A stretch of 64,000 bases of DNA, from NCBI GenBank assembly GCA_035765775.1, contig DASTWV010000009.1:62001-126000 (forward strand). The letters are read 5' to 3'. The DNA is from Actinomycetota bacterium (lineage in GTDB: Bacteria; Actinomycetota; CADDZG01; JAHWKV01; JAOPZY01). Under the pieces are notes generated by a model. The model was not told where the DNA came from. It worked only from the letters and a program-made list of their open reading frames with translations, and searched no databases. The stretch's first letter is position 1, and the number at the start of each line of letters is the position of its first letter. Below, in pieces: positions 1-7,227 of the stretch. A program made the translations under genes and the position numbers.

Positions 1-562
1 CGATCGCCTTGCCCCGGTCCACGTCGTGGGTGGCCACGACCAGCGTGCGCCCCTCCCGGGCCAGCACGGCGGGCAGGGCGGCCGCCGACGCCTCATCGAG
101 GCCCGAGAACGGCTCGTCCACCAGGAGGACGTCGGGGTCGTGCAGCGTCGCCCGGGCGAGCGCTGCCCGCTGGGCCTCGCCCCGGGACAGGGTGCGGCCG
201 AGCGCCTCCGCCTTGTGCACCAGGCCCACGGCCGCCAGCGCGGCCTCGGCCTCCGCCGGGCTCCGGTCGAAGAGGCGGGCGGCCAGGACGAGGTTCTCGG
301 CCACCGTCAGGTAGGGGTAGAGGTAGTGCTCGTGGCCGAGGTAGCCCACCCGGCCCCGCACCGCCCGGGGCGGCTGGCCGTCGATGGCCACGTCCCCCGA
401 GGTCGGCCGCAGGAGCCCGGCGAGGACCTTCAGCAGCGTGGTCTTGCCCGAGCCGTTGTGGCCGAAGATGACCAGGGTCTCACCGGTGGCGATGTCCAGG
501 CTGATCCCGGAGAGCGCCCGGGTGGAGCCGTACAGCCGGGACACCTTCCGCAGGGTGATCAC
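1..562 (-). CDS. ccmA: Heme exporter ATP-binding protein CcmA (3' end outside window)
   Basis: This is the ATPase of the System I cytochrome c maturation ABC complex, which with CcmB and CcmC works on the inner face of the membrane to release heme-loaded CcmE. About 187 codons are present and the C-terminus runs off the left edge. Visible motifs are a Walker A GHNGSGKTT near residue 34, an ABC signature LSRGE (a variant of LSGGQ) and a Walker B VLLVDEP followed by the H-loop ATHD. I chose the GTG at 562 because it overlaps the stop of the upstream gene as GTGA, which implies translational coupling. The neighbouring ccmE, ccmF and ccmH genes separate it from other small ABC ATPases. ccmB and ccmC are expected just beyond position 1 (inference). 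Confidence 0.88.
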   Translation of the reverse strand, partial: MITLRKVSRLYGSTRALSGISLDIATGETLVIFGHNGSGKTTLLKVLAGLLRPTSGDVAIDGQPPRAVRGRVGYLGHEHYLYPYLTVAENLVLAARLFDRSPAEAEAALAAVGLVHKAEALGRTLSRGEAQRAALARATLHDPDVLLVDEPFSGLDEASAAALPAVLAREGRTLVVATHDVDRGKAI

Positions 563-1776
563 GTCTCTCCTGCGCCCTCGTCTACCTCTGCATCGAGGTT
601 TCCCTCCCCAATGCCGGCCGCGGTCAGCGCCCGAAGCTTCGTTTTCAACAGCTTCCGGCGGGAGGTGTAGGTGTCATCCTCCACCTCGCCCGCCTCATGG
701 GCTTCGTCGAGTGCGGCGATCTCCTCGACCAGATCGTCCCGGGAGGGCGCCTCCAGCCCCGGCTGCGCCGGCCGGGTGGCCTTGGCCCAGCGGAACAGGC
801 GGGGGAAGCCCAGGGCCGAGCCGATGGCCAGGACGAGCAGGAAGGCCAGGCTGATCCACAGCGTGAGGCTGTTGGAGCTGGCGTAGGTGATGCTGGCGCT
901 CAGCGCCGTCCCGGGCGCCAGCGCGCCACCCTGGTAATCGGTATAGGGCTTCTTCTGGATGGTGACGGTCTTCAGCTTGTGCAGCCCGGGCCCGGTGAGC
1001 GACAGCCCGGAGTCCAGAAGGATCTCCTCCCGGCCGGTCGGGTAGATGACCGGGCGCGAGAGCGGCCAGCCGCTGCGCGCCACGGTGACGTCGTAGAAGT
1101 AGGTGACGCTGGTGGTGCCCGGGTTGACCGGGTCCGAGGACATGGGCATCCCGTCGGCACCGGTGGAGAGCTGCCCGGTGATCCCCGGACCGGGGGCGAA
1201 CTGGGAGAAGCCGGTGGGGGCGGGAAGCTCGACGGTCTGGCGGAGCCCGGACCCGGCGGGGTCGGGGGCTCCGATGTAGGTGCGGTCCGAGCTGTTGCGC
1301 ACCGCCAGCACCTGGATGACGTTGAACGTGTCGCCCTTGGTGGTGAGCACGGTCAGCGTCTCGGAGGGCACCGAGAGCACGGTGGGGTCGGTGGTGGTCT
1401 CGTAGATGCTGAGCACGGTCGATGTCGGCGGGTGGGCCTCGGCAACGTAGGTCACGCCCAGGTAGTCGGCCGTGATGGCGAAGCGGTCCCCGGGCTTCGC
1501 CGGCAGGTTGCCGATCGACCAGGCCCCGCCCGGCCCCACCACAACCGTGCTGCTGGCGACCTCCGTGGTGGCGCCCGAGTCCAGCTCGTGGGCGGTCACG
1601 GTCAGGCCCGCCGGTACGGACCCGCCTGCCGTGGCGTTCTTCACGGTGCCCTGCAGCGGGGTGGCGGCCGGCGCCTGCGCCCGGGCAGCGGGCGCACCGC
1701 CTGCCACCAACAGGCACAAGAGGAGAGCGGCGAGGGCGGCCAGGCGCGCCTGAGTCCGCGAAGAAACCGAAGTCAT
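559..1776 (-). CDS. Exported protein with one C-terminal membrane anchor, in ccm cluster
   Basis: A 405-residue protein whose function I do not recognise. The ATG at 1776 starts a signal peptide (hydrophobic run LAALAALLLCLLVAGG, then AAPAARA-like cleavage region), followed by about 280 extracytoplasmic residues rich in Thr, Ser and Val that look like beta-sandwich domains of the carboxypeptidase-regulatory type. A membrane segment (LWISLAFLLVLAIGSALGF) lies near residue 315, and a charged helical cytoplasmic tail contains LDEAHEAGEVEDDTYTSRR. That tail resembles the short helical segment of the neighbouring CcmI-like protein. It overlaps ccmA by 4 bases, so it is probably co-translated with the maturation genes. 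It may be a periplasmic scaffold or apocytochrome-handling factor (inference). Upstream in-frame codons exist but lack the signal peptide position and a ribosome binding site. Confidence 0.75.
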   Translation of the reverse strand: MTSVSSRTQARLAALAALLLCLLVAGGAPAARAQAPAATPLQGTVKNATAGGSVPAGLTVTAHELDSGATTEVASSTVVVGPGGAWSIGNLPAKPGDRFAITADYLGVTYVAEAHPPTSTVLSIYETTTDPTVLSVPSETLTVLTTKGDTFNVIQVLAVRNSSDRTYIGAPDPAGSGLRQTVELPAPTGFSQFAPGPGITGQLSTGADGMPMSSDPVNPGTTSVTYFYDVTVARSGWPLSRPVIYPTGREEILLDSGLSLTGPGLHKLKTVTIQKKPYTDYQGGALAPGTALSASITYASSNSLTLWISLAFLLVLAIGSALGFPRLFRWAKATRPAQPGLEAPSRDDLVEEIAALDEAHEAGEVEDDTYTSRRKLLKTKLRALTAAGIGEGNLDAEVDEGAGET

Positions 1777-1792
1777 GCCGGCAGTATCGCCC

Positions 1793-2245
1793 TCAGGCCC
1801 CCGTCTGGGGGCGCAACCGGCTCCGGGCGGCCGCGATCTCGGCCTCCAGCCGGTCCTCCAGCGATGTGCCCGCCGGGGCGTCGCCCGACTCCAGGCCGGC
1901 CCCGGCCTCAGAGTCTGCTGCCAAGGCCCCACCCGCCCCCTCCGTCCCGGGCGCGCCCCGCTCCGCCGCCATGGCGTCCATCCGGGCGAGCACCCCGAGT
2001 GCCTCGGCCTCCTGCTGGCGGCGCAGGAACACGTAGTCGGCGTCGGAGACCTTGCCCACGGCCTGGTCGAACTCCAGGTCGAGGATCGAGCGGTACAGGG
2101 CGTGCTTGGTCTCCACCAACTCCCGCCAGCGGGCGTCCTCGGCGGCCCGGGCGTGGCGGGCCGGGTGGCGCAGCGGGCGCAGGACCCACGCCAGCGCCCC
2201 GCCCAGCAGGACGACGATCAGGCCCTCCTCCACCACCGGGCTCAC
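1793..2245 (-). CDS. Short CcmI-like cytochrome c biogenesis protein
   Basis: A 150-residue protein starting at a GTG that overlaps the ccmH stop (GTGA). It has one N-terminal membrane helix (EEGLIVVLLGGALAWVL) followed by a cytoplasmic, mostly helical segment with KHALYRSILDLEFDQAVGKV and DADYVFLRRQQEAE. This matches the N-terminal membrane-plus-helix part of CcmI/CycH proteins, which escort apocytochrome to the CcmF/CcmH ligation complex. The long TPR region of full CcmI is absent, so it is a truncated form of the family. Position between ccmH and the other ccm genes supports the role. The C-terminal 50 residues are low complexity (Gly, Ala, Glu). Assignment rests on topology and context and is moderate. 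Confidence 0.6.
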   Translation of the reverse strand: MSPVVEEGLIVVLLGGALAWVLRPLRHPARHARAAEDARWRELVETKHALYRSILDLEFDQAVGKVSDADYVFLRRQQEAEALGVLARMDAMAAERGAPGTEGAGGALAADSEAGAGLESGDAPAGTSLEDRLEAEIAAARSRLRPQTGA

Positions 2246-2763
2246 TCCGACGTCCCCTCGGCGAACCGGCGCAGGTCCTCGGTCAGGCGGGCGTGGTCCC
2301 CGGGCGTGATGGGGGGCAGGGCCGCCTCCGCCTGCTCGGGGGTGAGGCCGCCCGGCTTCCCGCCCCCGCGGGCCACCACGACGATCACCACCGCCAGCCC
2401 GGCCAGGACCACCAGGGCCGGGATCAGCCAGGCCACCGGGCTGCTGGGCGACCCCAGCACGGTCTTGGGGTAGGTCGCCAGCAGCCAGCGGTTGATCTGG
2501 CGGTTGGTCTCCCCGGCGGTCACCTTGGCGGCGATCGTCGCCCGCAGCTCGATCGCCTGGTTGCTGGGGCACGCCGCCAGGGTGAGGCCGGTGCAGAAGG
2601 GCGACATCGTGCGGTCGTAGACCTGTTGGGCGGTGGGGACCGCATTGGGGTCCGGTCCCCGGGCGGCGAAGATGCCGACCAGGGCGGCGATCACCACGAT
2701 CGCGGCGATGGCCGCCAGCACCCCGGCGCGCCGCCGGGTGCCCGCCGCCGGTTCCCGGCTCAC
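2242..2763 (-). CDS. ccmH: CcmH/NrfF-family cytochrome c biogenesis protein, variant Cys motif
   Basis: A 173-residue membrane protein. CcmH reduces or holds the CXXCH cysteines of apocytochrome c for heme attachment by CcmF. It has two membrane helices, near residues 13-34 and 108-130, with the thiol domain between them. The classical LRCxxC motif is replaced by SPFCTGLTLAACPS, with cysteines 8 apart, followed by the family pattern in which the chain is helical with LRATIAAKVTAGETNRQINRWL. I recall FC...CPS variants from other Gram-positive and Chloroflexi-type Ccm clusters. It ends 4 bases inside the CcmI-like gene and starts 10 bases after ccmF, so it is clearly operonic. The wide Cys spacing is the notable departure from the textbook family. 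Confidence 0.75.
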   Translation of the reverse strand: MSREPAAGTRRRAGVLAAIAAIVVIAALVGIFAARGPDPNAVPTAQQVYDRTMSPFCTGLTLAACPSNQAIELRATIAAKVTAGETNRQINRWLLATYPKTVLGSPSSPVAWLIPALVVLAGLAVVIVVVARGGGKPGGLTPEQAEAALPPITPGDHARLTEDLRRFAEGTSE

Positions 2764-2773
2764 GGGGCAGGCC

Positions 2774-4789
2774 TCAGGCCGGGACGGCGACCTGCCGCCG
2801 GCGCCGGGCCTCCGCCGCCACCTCGGACGGGCCGGGCTCCGGCGGGCCGGTGGGCGGCCGCCCGCTCAGGATGATGCCCATGCCCAGCGCCATCACCGCT
2901 CCGCCGATCCAGATCCACATCACGAGGGGATTGACCCACGCCCGGATGACCAGGGCGCCGGTGACCGGGTTGAGGTCGGTCAGGACCAGGTAGAGGTCCT
3001 CGGCCGGGGTGGAGCGCAGGGCCACGTTGGCCTGCGACTGCTGCTGGGCGGTGTAGAAGTTGTCCTGCGGGACCATCGTGGCGATGTGGTGGCCGCCCCG
3101 GGAGACGTCCATGACCGCCTCGGCGATCAGCTCGCCCGGCCTCGTGCCCGTCCGGGTCGACAGGTACTTCACGGTGTAGGCGCCCACCGTGAAGCTCTGG
3201 CCCCGGGACAGCGACCCCGACCACTCGGTCACGAACGACGCCCCGGCCAGGCCCAGGAAGATGAGGACCACGCCGAAGTGCACGATGTAGCCCCCGTAGC
3301 GCCGGCGGTTCCGGCCGATGGTGCGCCCGAGCGCCCGGGGGAACGCGAGACCCTCCGCCCGGGAGTGGGCCCGGGCCCCCTTGAGGAACTCGCCGCCGAT
3401 GGTCACCGCCACGAACGCCCCCAGCCCCACGGCGAACGCCGCCCCGGCCGAGCGCACGCCGCGCAGGTACAGGAGCACGATGACCGCCGCCCCGACGGCT
3501 CCGGGCACGGTGAACGAGCGCTTCACGCTCCCGGGCGAGGCCCGCCGCCAGGCGATCAACGGCCCGATGCCCATGAGCGCCAGGAGGGCGAGCGCCAGCG
3601 GGATGACCACCGCGTCGAAGAAGGGGGGGCCGACCGAGATCTGCTGCCCGGTCACCGCCCCGACCAGCACTGGGTAGAGCGTGCCCCACAGCACCGTGAA
3701 GGCGATGGCGGTGAACAGCAGGTTGTTGAACAGGAACATCGACTCCCGGGACACCGCGGCGTCCAGGTGGCGGTCGGAGCGCAGCTTGTCCATCCGCCAC
3801 CCCAGGAGGGCGAACGACCCGAGCGCCACCACGCCGAGGAAGGGGAGAAAGAACTTGCCCACCGGCGACTGCGAGAAGGTGTGCACCGACGCCACCAGGC
3901 CGGACCGGGTGAGGAAGGTGCCCAGCACCGCCAGGGTGTAGGTGGACAGCACGAGGGCGACGTTCCAGGTCTTCAGCATGCCGCGGCGCTCCTGGATCAT
4001 CACCGAGTGGAGGAAGGCCGTCCCGGTCAGCCAGGGGAGCAGCGAGGCGTTCTCGACCGGGTCCCATGCCCAGTAGCCGCCCCAGCCCAGCTCCATGTAG
4101 GCCCAGGCGGCGCCCAGGATGATGCCGACGGTCAGGAAGGTCCAGGCCAGCATCGTCCAGCGCCGGGTGGAGGTGAACCAGGCCGAGTCCAGCTGGCCGG
4201 AGACCAGGGCGGAGACCGCGAAGGCGAAGGGAACAGCGAACCCGGTCAGCCCGGCGTAGAGCATCACCGGGTGGATGTTCATGAAGGGCGACTGGAGCAG
4301 CGGGTTCAGGCCCTGCCCGTCGGCCGAGATGGGCGAGGCGGCGGCGAAGGGGTTGGAACCGAAGGACAGCACCACTCCGAAGAAGCACAGCGCCCCGCAC
4401 AGCACCGCGGTGGCCACGGGCACCAGCTCCGGCCGGCGGGGAGCCTGCACCGCCACCGCCGACGTGGCGTACACCGAGGTGAGCAACGTCCAGAACAGCA
4501 GGCTGCCTGCCATCCCTGCCCAGAGCGCCGAGACCGTGTAGGGGAATTTCAGGGTGCGGCTGGAGATGTCGGCGACGTAGGCGATGGAAAAGTCGTGGCG
4601 GGCGATGGCCATCACCAGCATGCCGGCCGCCACCAGGAACAACCCGCTGGTGACATACAGCGCCCGCCGGCCGGAGCTTGTGAGGCGCGGGTCGCCCCGC
4701 TGCCTGCCCACCAGCGACGCCACGATGCCCCAGGCCGAGGCGGCCACCGCGGCGTAGAGGACGAGGCGCCCCGCCAGCCCGGCTTCCAT
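2774..4789 (-). CDS. ccmF: Cytochrome c heme lyase subunit CcmF
   Basis: A 671-residue polytopic membrane protein, about the usual CcmF length, that transfers heme from CcmE to apocytochrome c on the outer side of the membrane. The heme-handling WWD motif is visible near residues 229-250 (AYMELGWGGYWAWDPVEN), with conserved histidines such as H173 in NIHPVMLY and the later TAFLHS. About 14-15 hydrophobic helices and a large extracytoplasmic loop near residues 510-610 fit CcmF. It is followed closely by ccmH and preceded by ccmE, the ligation module order. The start ATG at 4789 lies 16 bases after the ccmE stop. Confidence 0.93.
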   Translation of the reverse strand: MEAGLAGRLVLYAAVAASAWGIVASLVGRQRGDPRLTSSGRRALYVTSGLFLVAAGMLVMAIARHDFSIAYVADISSRTLKFPYTVSALWAGMAGSLLFWTLLTSVYATSAVAVQAPRRPELVPVATAVLCGALCFFGVVLSFGSNPFAAASPISADGQGLNPLLQSPFMNIHPVMLYAGLTGFAVPFAFAVSALVSGQLDSAWFTSTRRWTMLAWTFLTVGIILGAAWAYMELGWGGYWAWDPVENASLLPWLTGTAFLHSVMIQERRGMLKTWNVALVLSTYTLAVLGTFLTRSGLVASVHTFSQSPVGKFFLPFLGVVALGSFALLGWRMDKLRSDRHLDAAVSRESMFLFNNLLFTAIAFTVLWGTLYPVLVGAVTGQQISVGPPFFDAVVIPLALALLALMGIGPLIAWRRASPGSVKRSFTVPGAVGAAVIVLLYLRGVRSAGAAFAVGLGAFVAVTIGGEFLKGARAHSRAEGLAFPRALGRTIGRNRRRYGGYIVHFGVVLIFLGLAGASFVTEWSGSLSRGQSFTVGAYTVKYLSTRTGTRPGELIAEAVMDVSRGGHHIATMVPQDNFYTAQQQSQANVALRSTPAEDLYLVLTDLNPVTGALVIRAWVNPLVMWIWIGGAVMALGMGIILSGRPPTGPPEPGPSEVAAEARRRRQVAVPA

Positions 4790-4805
4790 GGTCTAGGTCG
4801 TCACC

Positions 4806-5222
4806 CTACGAGGTCCCCGAAGAGGTCCCGGAAGCGACCTTGGTGCTGAACTTGGAAGGGCACTTCGCCAGGACGTCCGAGGCGTTGAAGGTCCCCGCCG
4901 TGCTCCCTACCCCCATCGCCCCCTCGGCCACCACCGTCACCCCGGCGGCGAAGGTGTCGGGTAGGACGGCATCGGTCTTGACGGGCACCGAGACGTGGTT
5001 GTCGGTGATGCTGAAGGAGGTCTCGGCGCCGTTGTGCACGATCGACCCCTTGTCCACCACCCCGGCCACCCGGATGGTCTGGTTGGCCTTGTAGGAGCCG
5101 GCGAGGAGCTCGGCGGGCGTGCGGTAGTAGTCGGTGGCGCCGGACAGCGAGAAGCCGATCAGGCCCGCCACCGCAAGCACCACGACCGCGGCAGCAATAC
5201 CAAAGCGGACCCGGGGGCTCAT
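4806..5222 (-). CDS. ccmE: Cytochrome c maturation heme chaperone CcmE, Cys-type variant
   Basis: A 138-residue periplasmic heme chaperone with one N-terminal membrane anchor (residues about 8-28) and an OB-fold beta barrel (YYRTPAELL, IRVAGVVDKGSI, ITDNHVSVPVK, VVAEGAMG). Canonical CcmE binds heme covalently through His in an HxxxY motif. Here the aligned position holds C121 in AKCPSKF, that is Cys-x3-Phe. Cys-x3-Tyr CcmE proteins are known from archaea and Desulfovibrio, but the Phe at the second position is a further change. It is the promoter-proximal gene of the visible ccm cluster and diverges from a lipoprotein gene across 91 bases. A short polar tail follows the barrel. Confidence 0.88.
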   Translation of the reverse strand: MSPRVRFGIAAAVVVLAVAGLIGFSLSGATDYYRTPAELLAGSYKANQTIRVAGVVDKGSIVHNGAETSFSITDNHVSVPVKTDAVLPDTFAAGVTVVAEGAMGVGSTAGTFNASDVLAKCPSKFSTKVASGTSSGTS

Positions 5223-5313
5223 GACTCGACCATCTTAGTAAAGGGTGCCCACTGGAAAGGCTGTGGAACGCTGCCGGAAGGGTGGGCGCGTCTTCCTTGT
5301 AGGGTGACATCTC

Positions 5314-6342
5314 ATGCGGGGTGGTCGTGCGGGCTGGGCGGTCCTGGGGCTGGCGCTGCTCCTCGTGGTGCCCGCGTGCTCCTCAGGCACGCCCAAGGCG
5401 GCAAGCTCCACGGGGCCCGCGGCCTCGGCGCCCGCTCCCTCACCGTCGCCCTCCCCGTCGCCCATCCCCATCCCGAGCGGCCCCCCGGTGACCACCGGCC
5501 AGGCCGCCGGCAACAATTTCCTGCTCTTCCTCGGAGGCGACCTGAACAGCTACGCCGTCACCCGGATCGAGGGCCAGCTGTTCCCGGGCAGCGGCGCCCC
5601 GGCGTCGATCGTGCCCCAGGTGCCCTCCCAGGACCCGGGCGACGCCGTGTTCGCCCCCGCCCTCTCGCCCGACCACAAGCGGGTGGCCTACGTGGAGCTG
5701 CCGGCTGCCACGCTGGCGTCGGCGAGCAACGACGGCGGCGGCCCGCTGGTGGTACAGAACGTGGATGGCACCGGGGCCAAAATGGTGGCCACCGGCGACA
5801 ACCTGTCGCCCGCCTGGTCACCAGACGGCACCAAGCTCGCCTTCGTCCGGGGCGGCCAGCTGTACACGATGGGGGCGGACGGCTCCAACCAACAGTCGCT
5901 CGGGATCAACGGCACCGTCGACTTCCACGTCTCCTGGTCGCCCGACGGCACCCGGATCGCCTTCGGCGCCGGCAACCCGGCCCAGGTAGAAATCGTCACG
6001 TTGGCGGACAAGTCCGTGGCCCCGCTCGGCTCGGTCCCGCAGGCCGGCAACCCCACCTGGTCGCCCGACGGCTCCAAGCTGGTGTTCTTCGAGAGCGGGT
6101 CGAACGCCCTGTTCGTGGCCAGCGCCGACGGGTCGGGCGCCCAGCAGCTCACCACCTGTGCCGACCCGTGCACCCGGGACCTCGAGCCCTCCTGGTCCAA
6201 GGACGGCACCTACATCGCCTACACCCGGGCGACGAACACCAACGGGGTGCTCGACCAGCAGATCTGGGTGGTGCCGGCCGCCGGCGGCACCCCGCAGCAG
6301 GTGACCACCGGGCCGGAGGGCCACGCCTTCCCCAGCTGGTAG
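5314..6342 (+). CDS. TolB-like beta-propeller lipoprotein
   Basis: A 342-residue exported lipoprotein. The signal peptide ends at a lipobox (LLVVPAC) at residue 22, followed by a Pro/Ser-rich linker. The mature part carries repeated PD40/TolB-type blades: AWSPDGTKLAFV, SWSPDGTRIAFG, TWSPDGSKLVFF and SWSKDGTYIAYTR. Such propellers bind partners or envelope polymers and rarely act as enzymes. The best Gram-positive comparison is a cell-surface TolB-like scaffold, and no Tol-Pal partners lie nearby. It faces away from the ccm cluster and ends at a palindrome-rich convergent junction. Its specific ligand cannot be told from sequence. Confidence 0.85.
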   Translation: MRGGRAGWAVLGLALLLVVPACSSGTPKAASSTGPAASAPAPSPSPSPSPIPIPSGPPVTTGQAAGNNFLLFLGGDLNSYAVTRIEGQLFPGSGAPASIVPQVPSQDPGDAVFAPALSPDHKRVAYVELPAATLASASNDGGGPLVVQNVDGTGAKMVATGDNLSPAWSPDGTKLAFVRGGQLYTMGADGSNQQSLGINGTVDFHVSWSPDGTRIAFGAGNPAQVEIVTLADKSVAPLGSVPQAGNPTWSPDGSKLVFFESGSNALFVASADGSGAQQLTTCADPCTRDLEPSWSKDGTYIAYTRATNTNGVLDQQIWVVPAAGGTPQQVTTGPEGHAFPSW

Positions 6343-6444
6343 GGCCGCCGGCTGCCGGGCCGAGCGCGGCGTTCGATTCGCACGCGAAAAGCGGGCGAAG
6401 TGACCTGCGATGATGTGGGCGGCGCTCCGAGTCCGCTGAGGTCG

Positions 6445-6479
6445 GGGACATTCGTCCCGGGCAGTGGGATAAATGTCCC
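6445..6479. repeat. Palindromic GGGACATT element in convergent junction
   Basis: The 240-base gap between two convergent lipoprotein genes (6343-6582) holds no gene. It contains perfect 8-base arms GGGACATT (6445-6452) and AATGTCCC (6472-6479). The left arm is also part of a shorter hairpin, GGGAC-ATTC-GTCCC (6445-6458). The words CTGCGATGATGT recur at about 6408 and 6479, so a unit may be partly duplicated. GGGACATT-type repeats resemble terminal regions of IS21/IS481-type elements, so this may be a transposon remnant or a REP-like element. It could also act as a two-way transcription stop. Confidence 0.45.
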
Positions 6480-6582
6480 TGCGATGATGTCTTCGGCGGC
6501 CCCGGGTTGGCGTCTGACCCGCAAATGTCCTGGCCTTGTGCCCTGTTTGAGATCTGTCGACATCAGTCCGGGCCGCCCCGCC

Positions 6583-7059
6583 CTACGGCGTCGGCGAGGT
6601 GGGGATCTGCGGGATGGCCCCGCACGAGACGGTGGTCGAGTCCGTTCCCGAGCGCTGCACCACGATGACGTAGGGGGTCGAGGACAGCTCGTTGATGGTG
6701 GTCGTCGCCAGTGGGCTTGTCGTCGAGGAGCCCCGGATGACCGGGCTCAGCTGGAAGGCCACGGTCTGGTTGAAGGTCGTGCACGTCCCGGCGTGGATGC
6801 CGGCCGGCTCCTGCGTGGCCGCGGGGGCAGTCGGCAGGGCGATCTTCACCGTCAGCTCCAGCTGGGGCGACTCCAGGAGCTCGGCGGTCCCCGCCTGGCC
6901 GCCGTTGACCGCAGTCATGGTGACGTCGCTGGTCTGGCCGATCGCGTTGCCGCCCCCGATGGTGGGATTGTCGTTGGCGTTGGTGCACGCCGCCAAGGCG
7001 CCGGACAGGAGCACGGCGGCCAGCACCATGGCCCCCCGGCGTAGCCTCACGCTCGTCAC
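6583..7059 (-). CDS. Small secreted lipoprotein of unknown function
   Basis: A 158-residue lipoprotein. The GTG at 7059 gives a short basic N-terminus, hydrophobic core VLAAVLLSGALAA and the lipobox cysteine in ALAAC (residue 24). The mature region has two further cysteines (HAGTCTTF and TVSCGAI) that could form a disulfide. Beta-strand-like segments rich in Thr, Val and Pro suggest a compact immunoglobulin-like or MPT63-like fold, which is inference only. It sits between a convergent TolB-like lipoprotein and the divergently read menJ-nuo operon, and shares no operon. I recognise no family motif. Confidence 0.75.
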   Translation of the reverse strand: MTSVRLRRGAMVLAAVLLSGALAACTNANDNPTIGGGNAIGQTSDVTMTAVNGGQAGTAELLESPQLELTVKIALPTAPAATQEPAGIHAGTCTTFNQTVAFQLSPVIRGSSTTSPLATTTINELSSTPYVIVVQRSGTDSTTVSCGAIPQIPTSPTP

Positions 7060-7227
7060 GCCCGATACGCTACCGCTTGTACAGCCACCGGGGCGAGGGG
7101 GGAAACCTACGGGCCGCCCCGACCTCGTGCGCGGGCACACTAGGATGGAGAAGCGGCCTGGTGCCCCGGCTGGCAAGCACCAGACAGCACCGGAGCACGC
7201 AGGCACAGGCGACAGCGAGGAGGCGGC
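7060..7227 (+). promoter_or_regulatory. Promoter region of menJ-nuo operon
   Basis: These 168 bases separate a minus-strand lipoprotein from the first gene of the respiratory operon and must hold the promoters for both. A TAGGAT word at 7141-7146 could be a -10 box for the operon. No convincing -35 box with standard spacing is visible. The leader contains a purine-rich CGAGGAGGC ribosome binding site just before the GTG at 7228. Confidence 0.35.

Noticed and set aside
2760-4400. Long minus-strand frame of 546 codons in another register
   Set aside because: It shadows ccmF, whose own frame contains the WWD motif.
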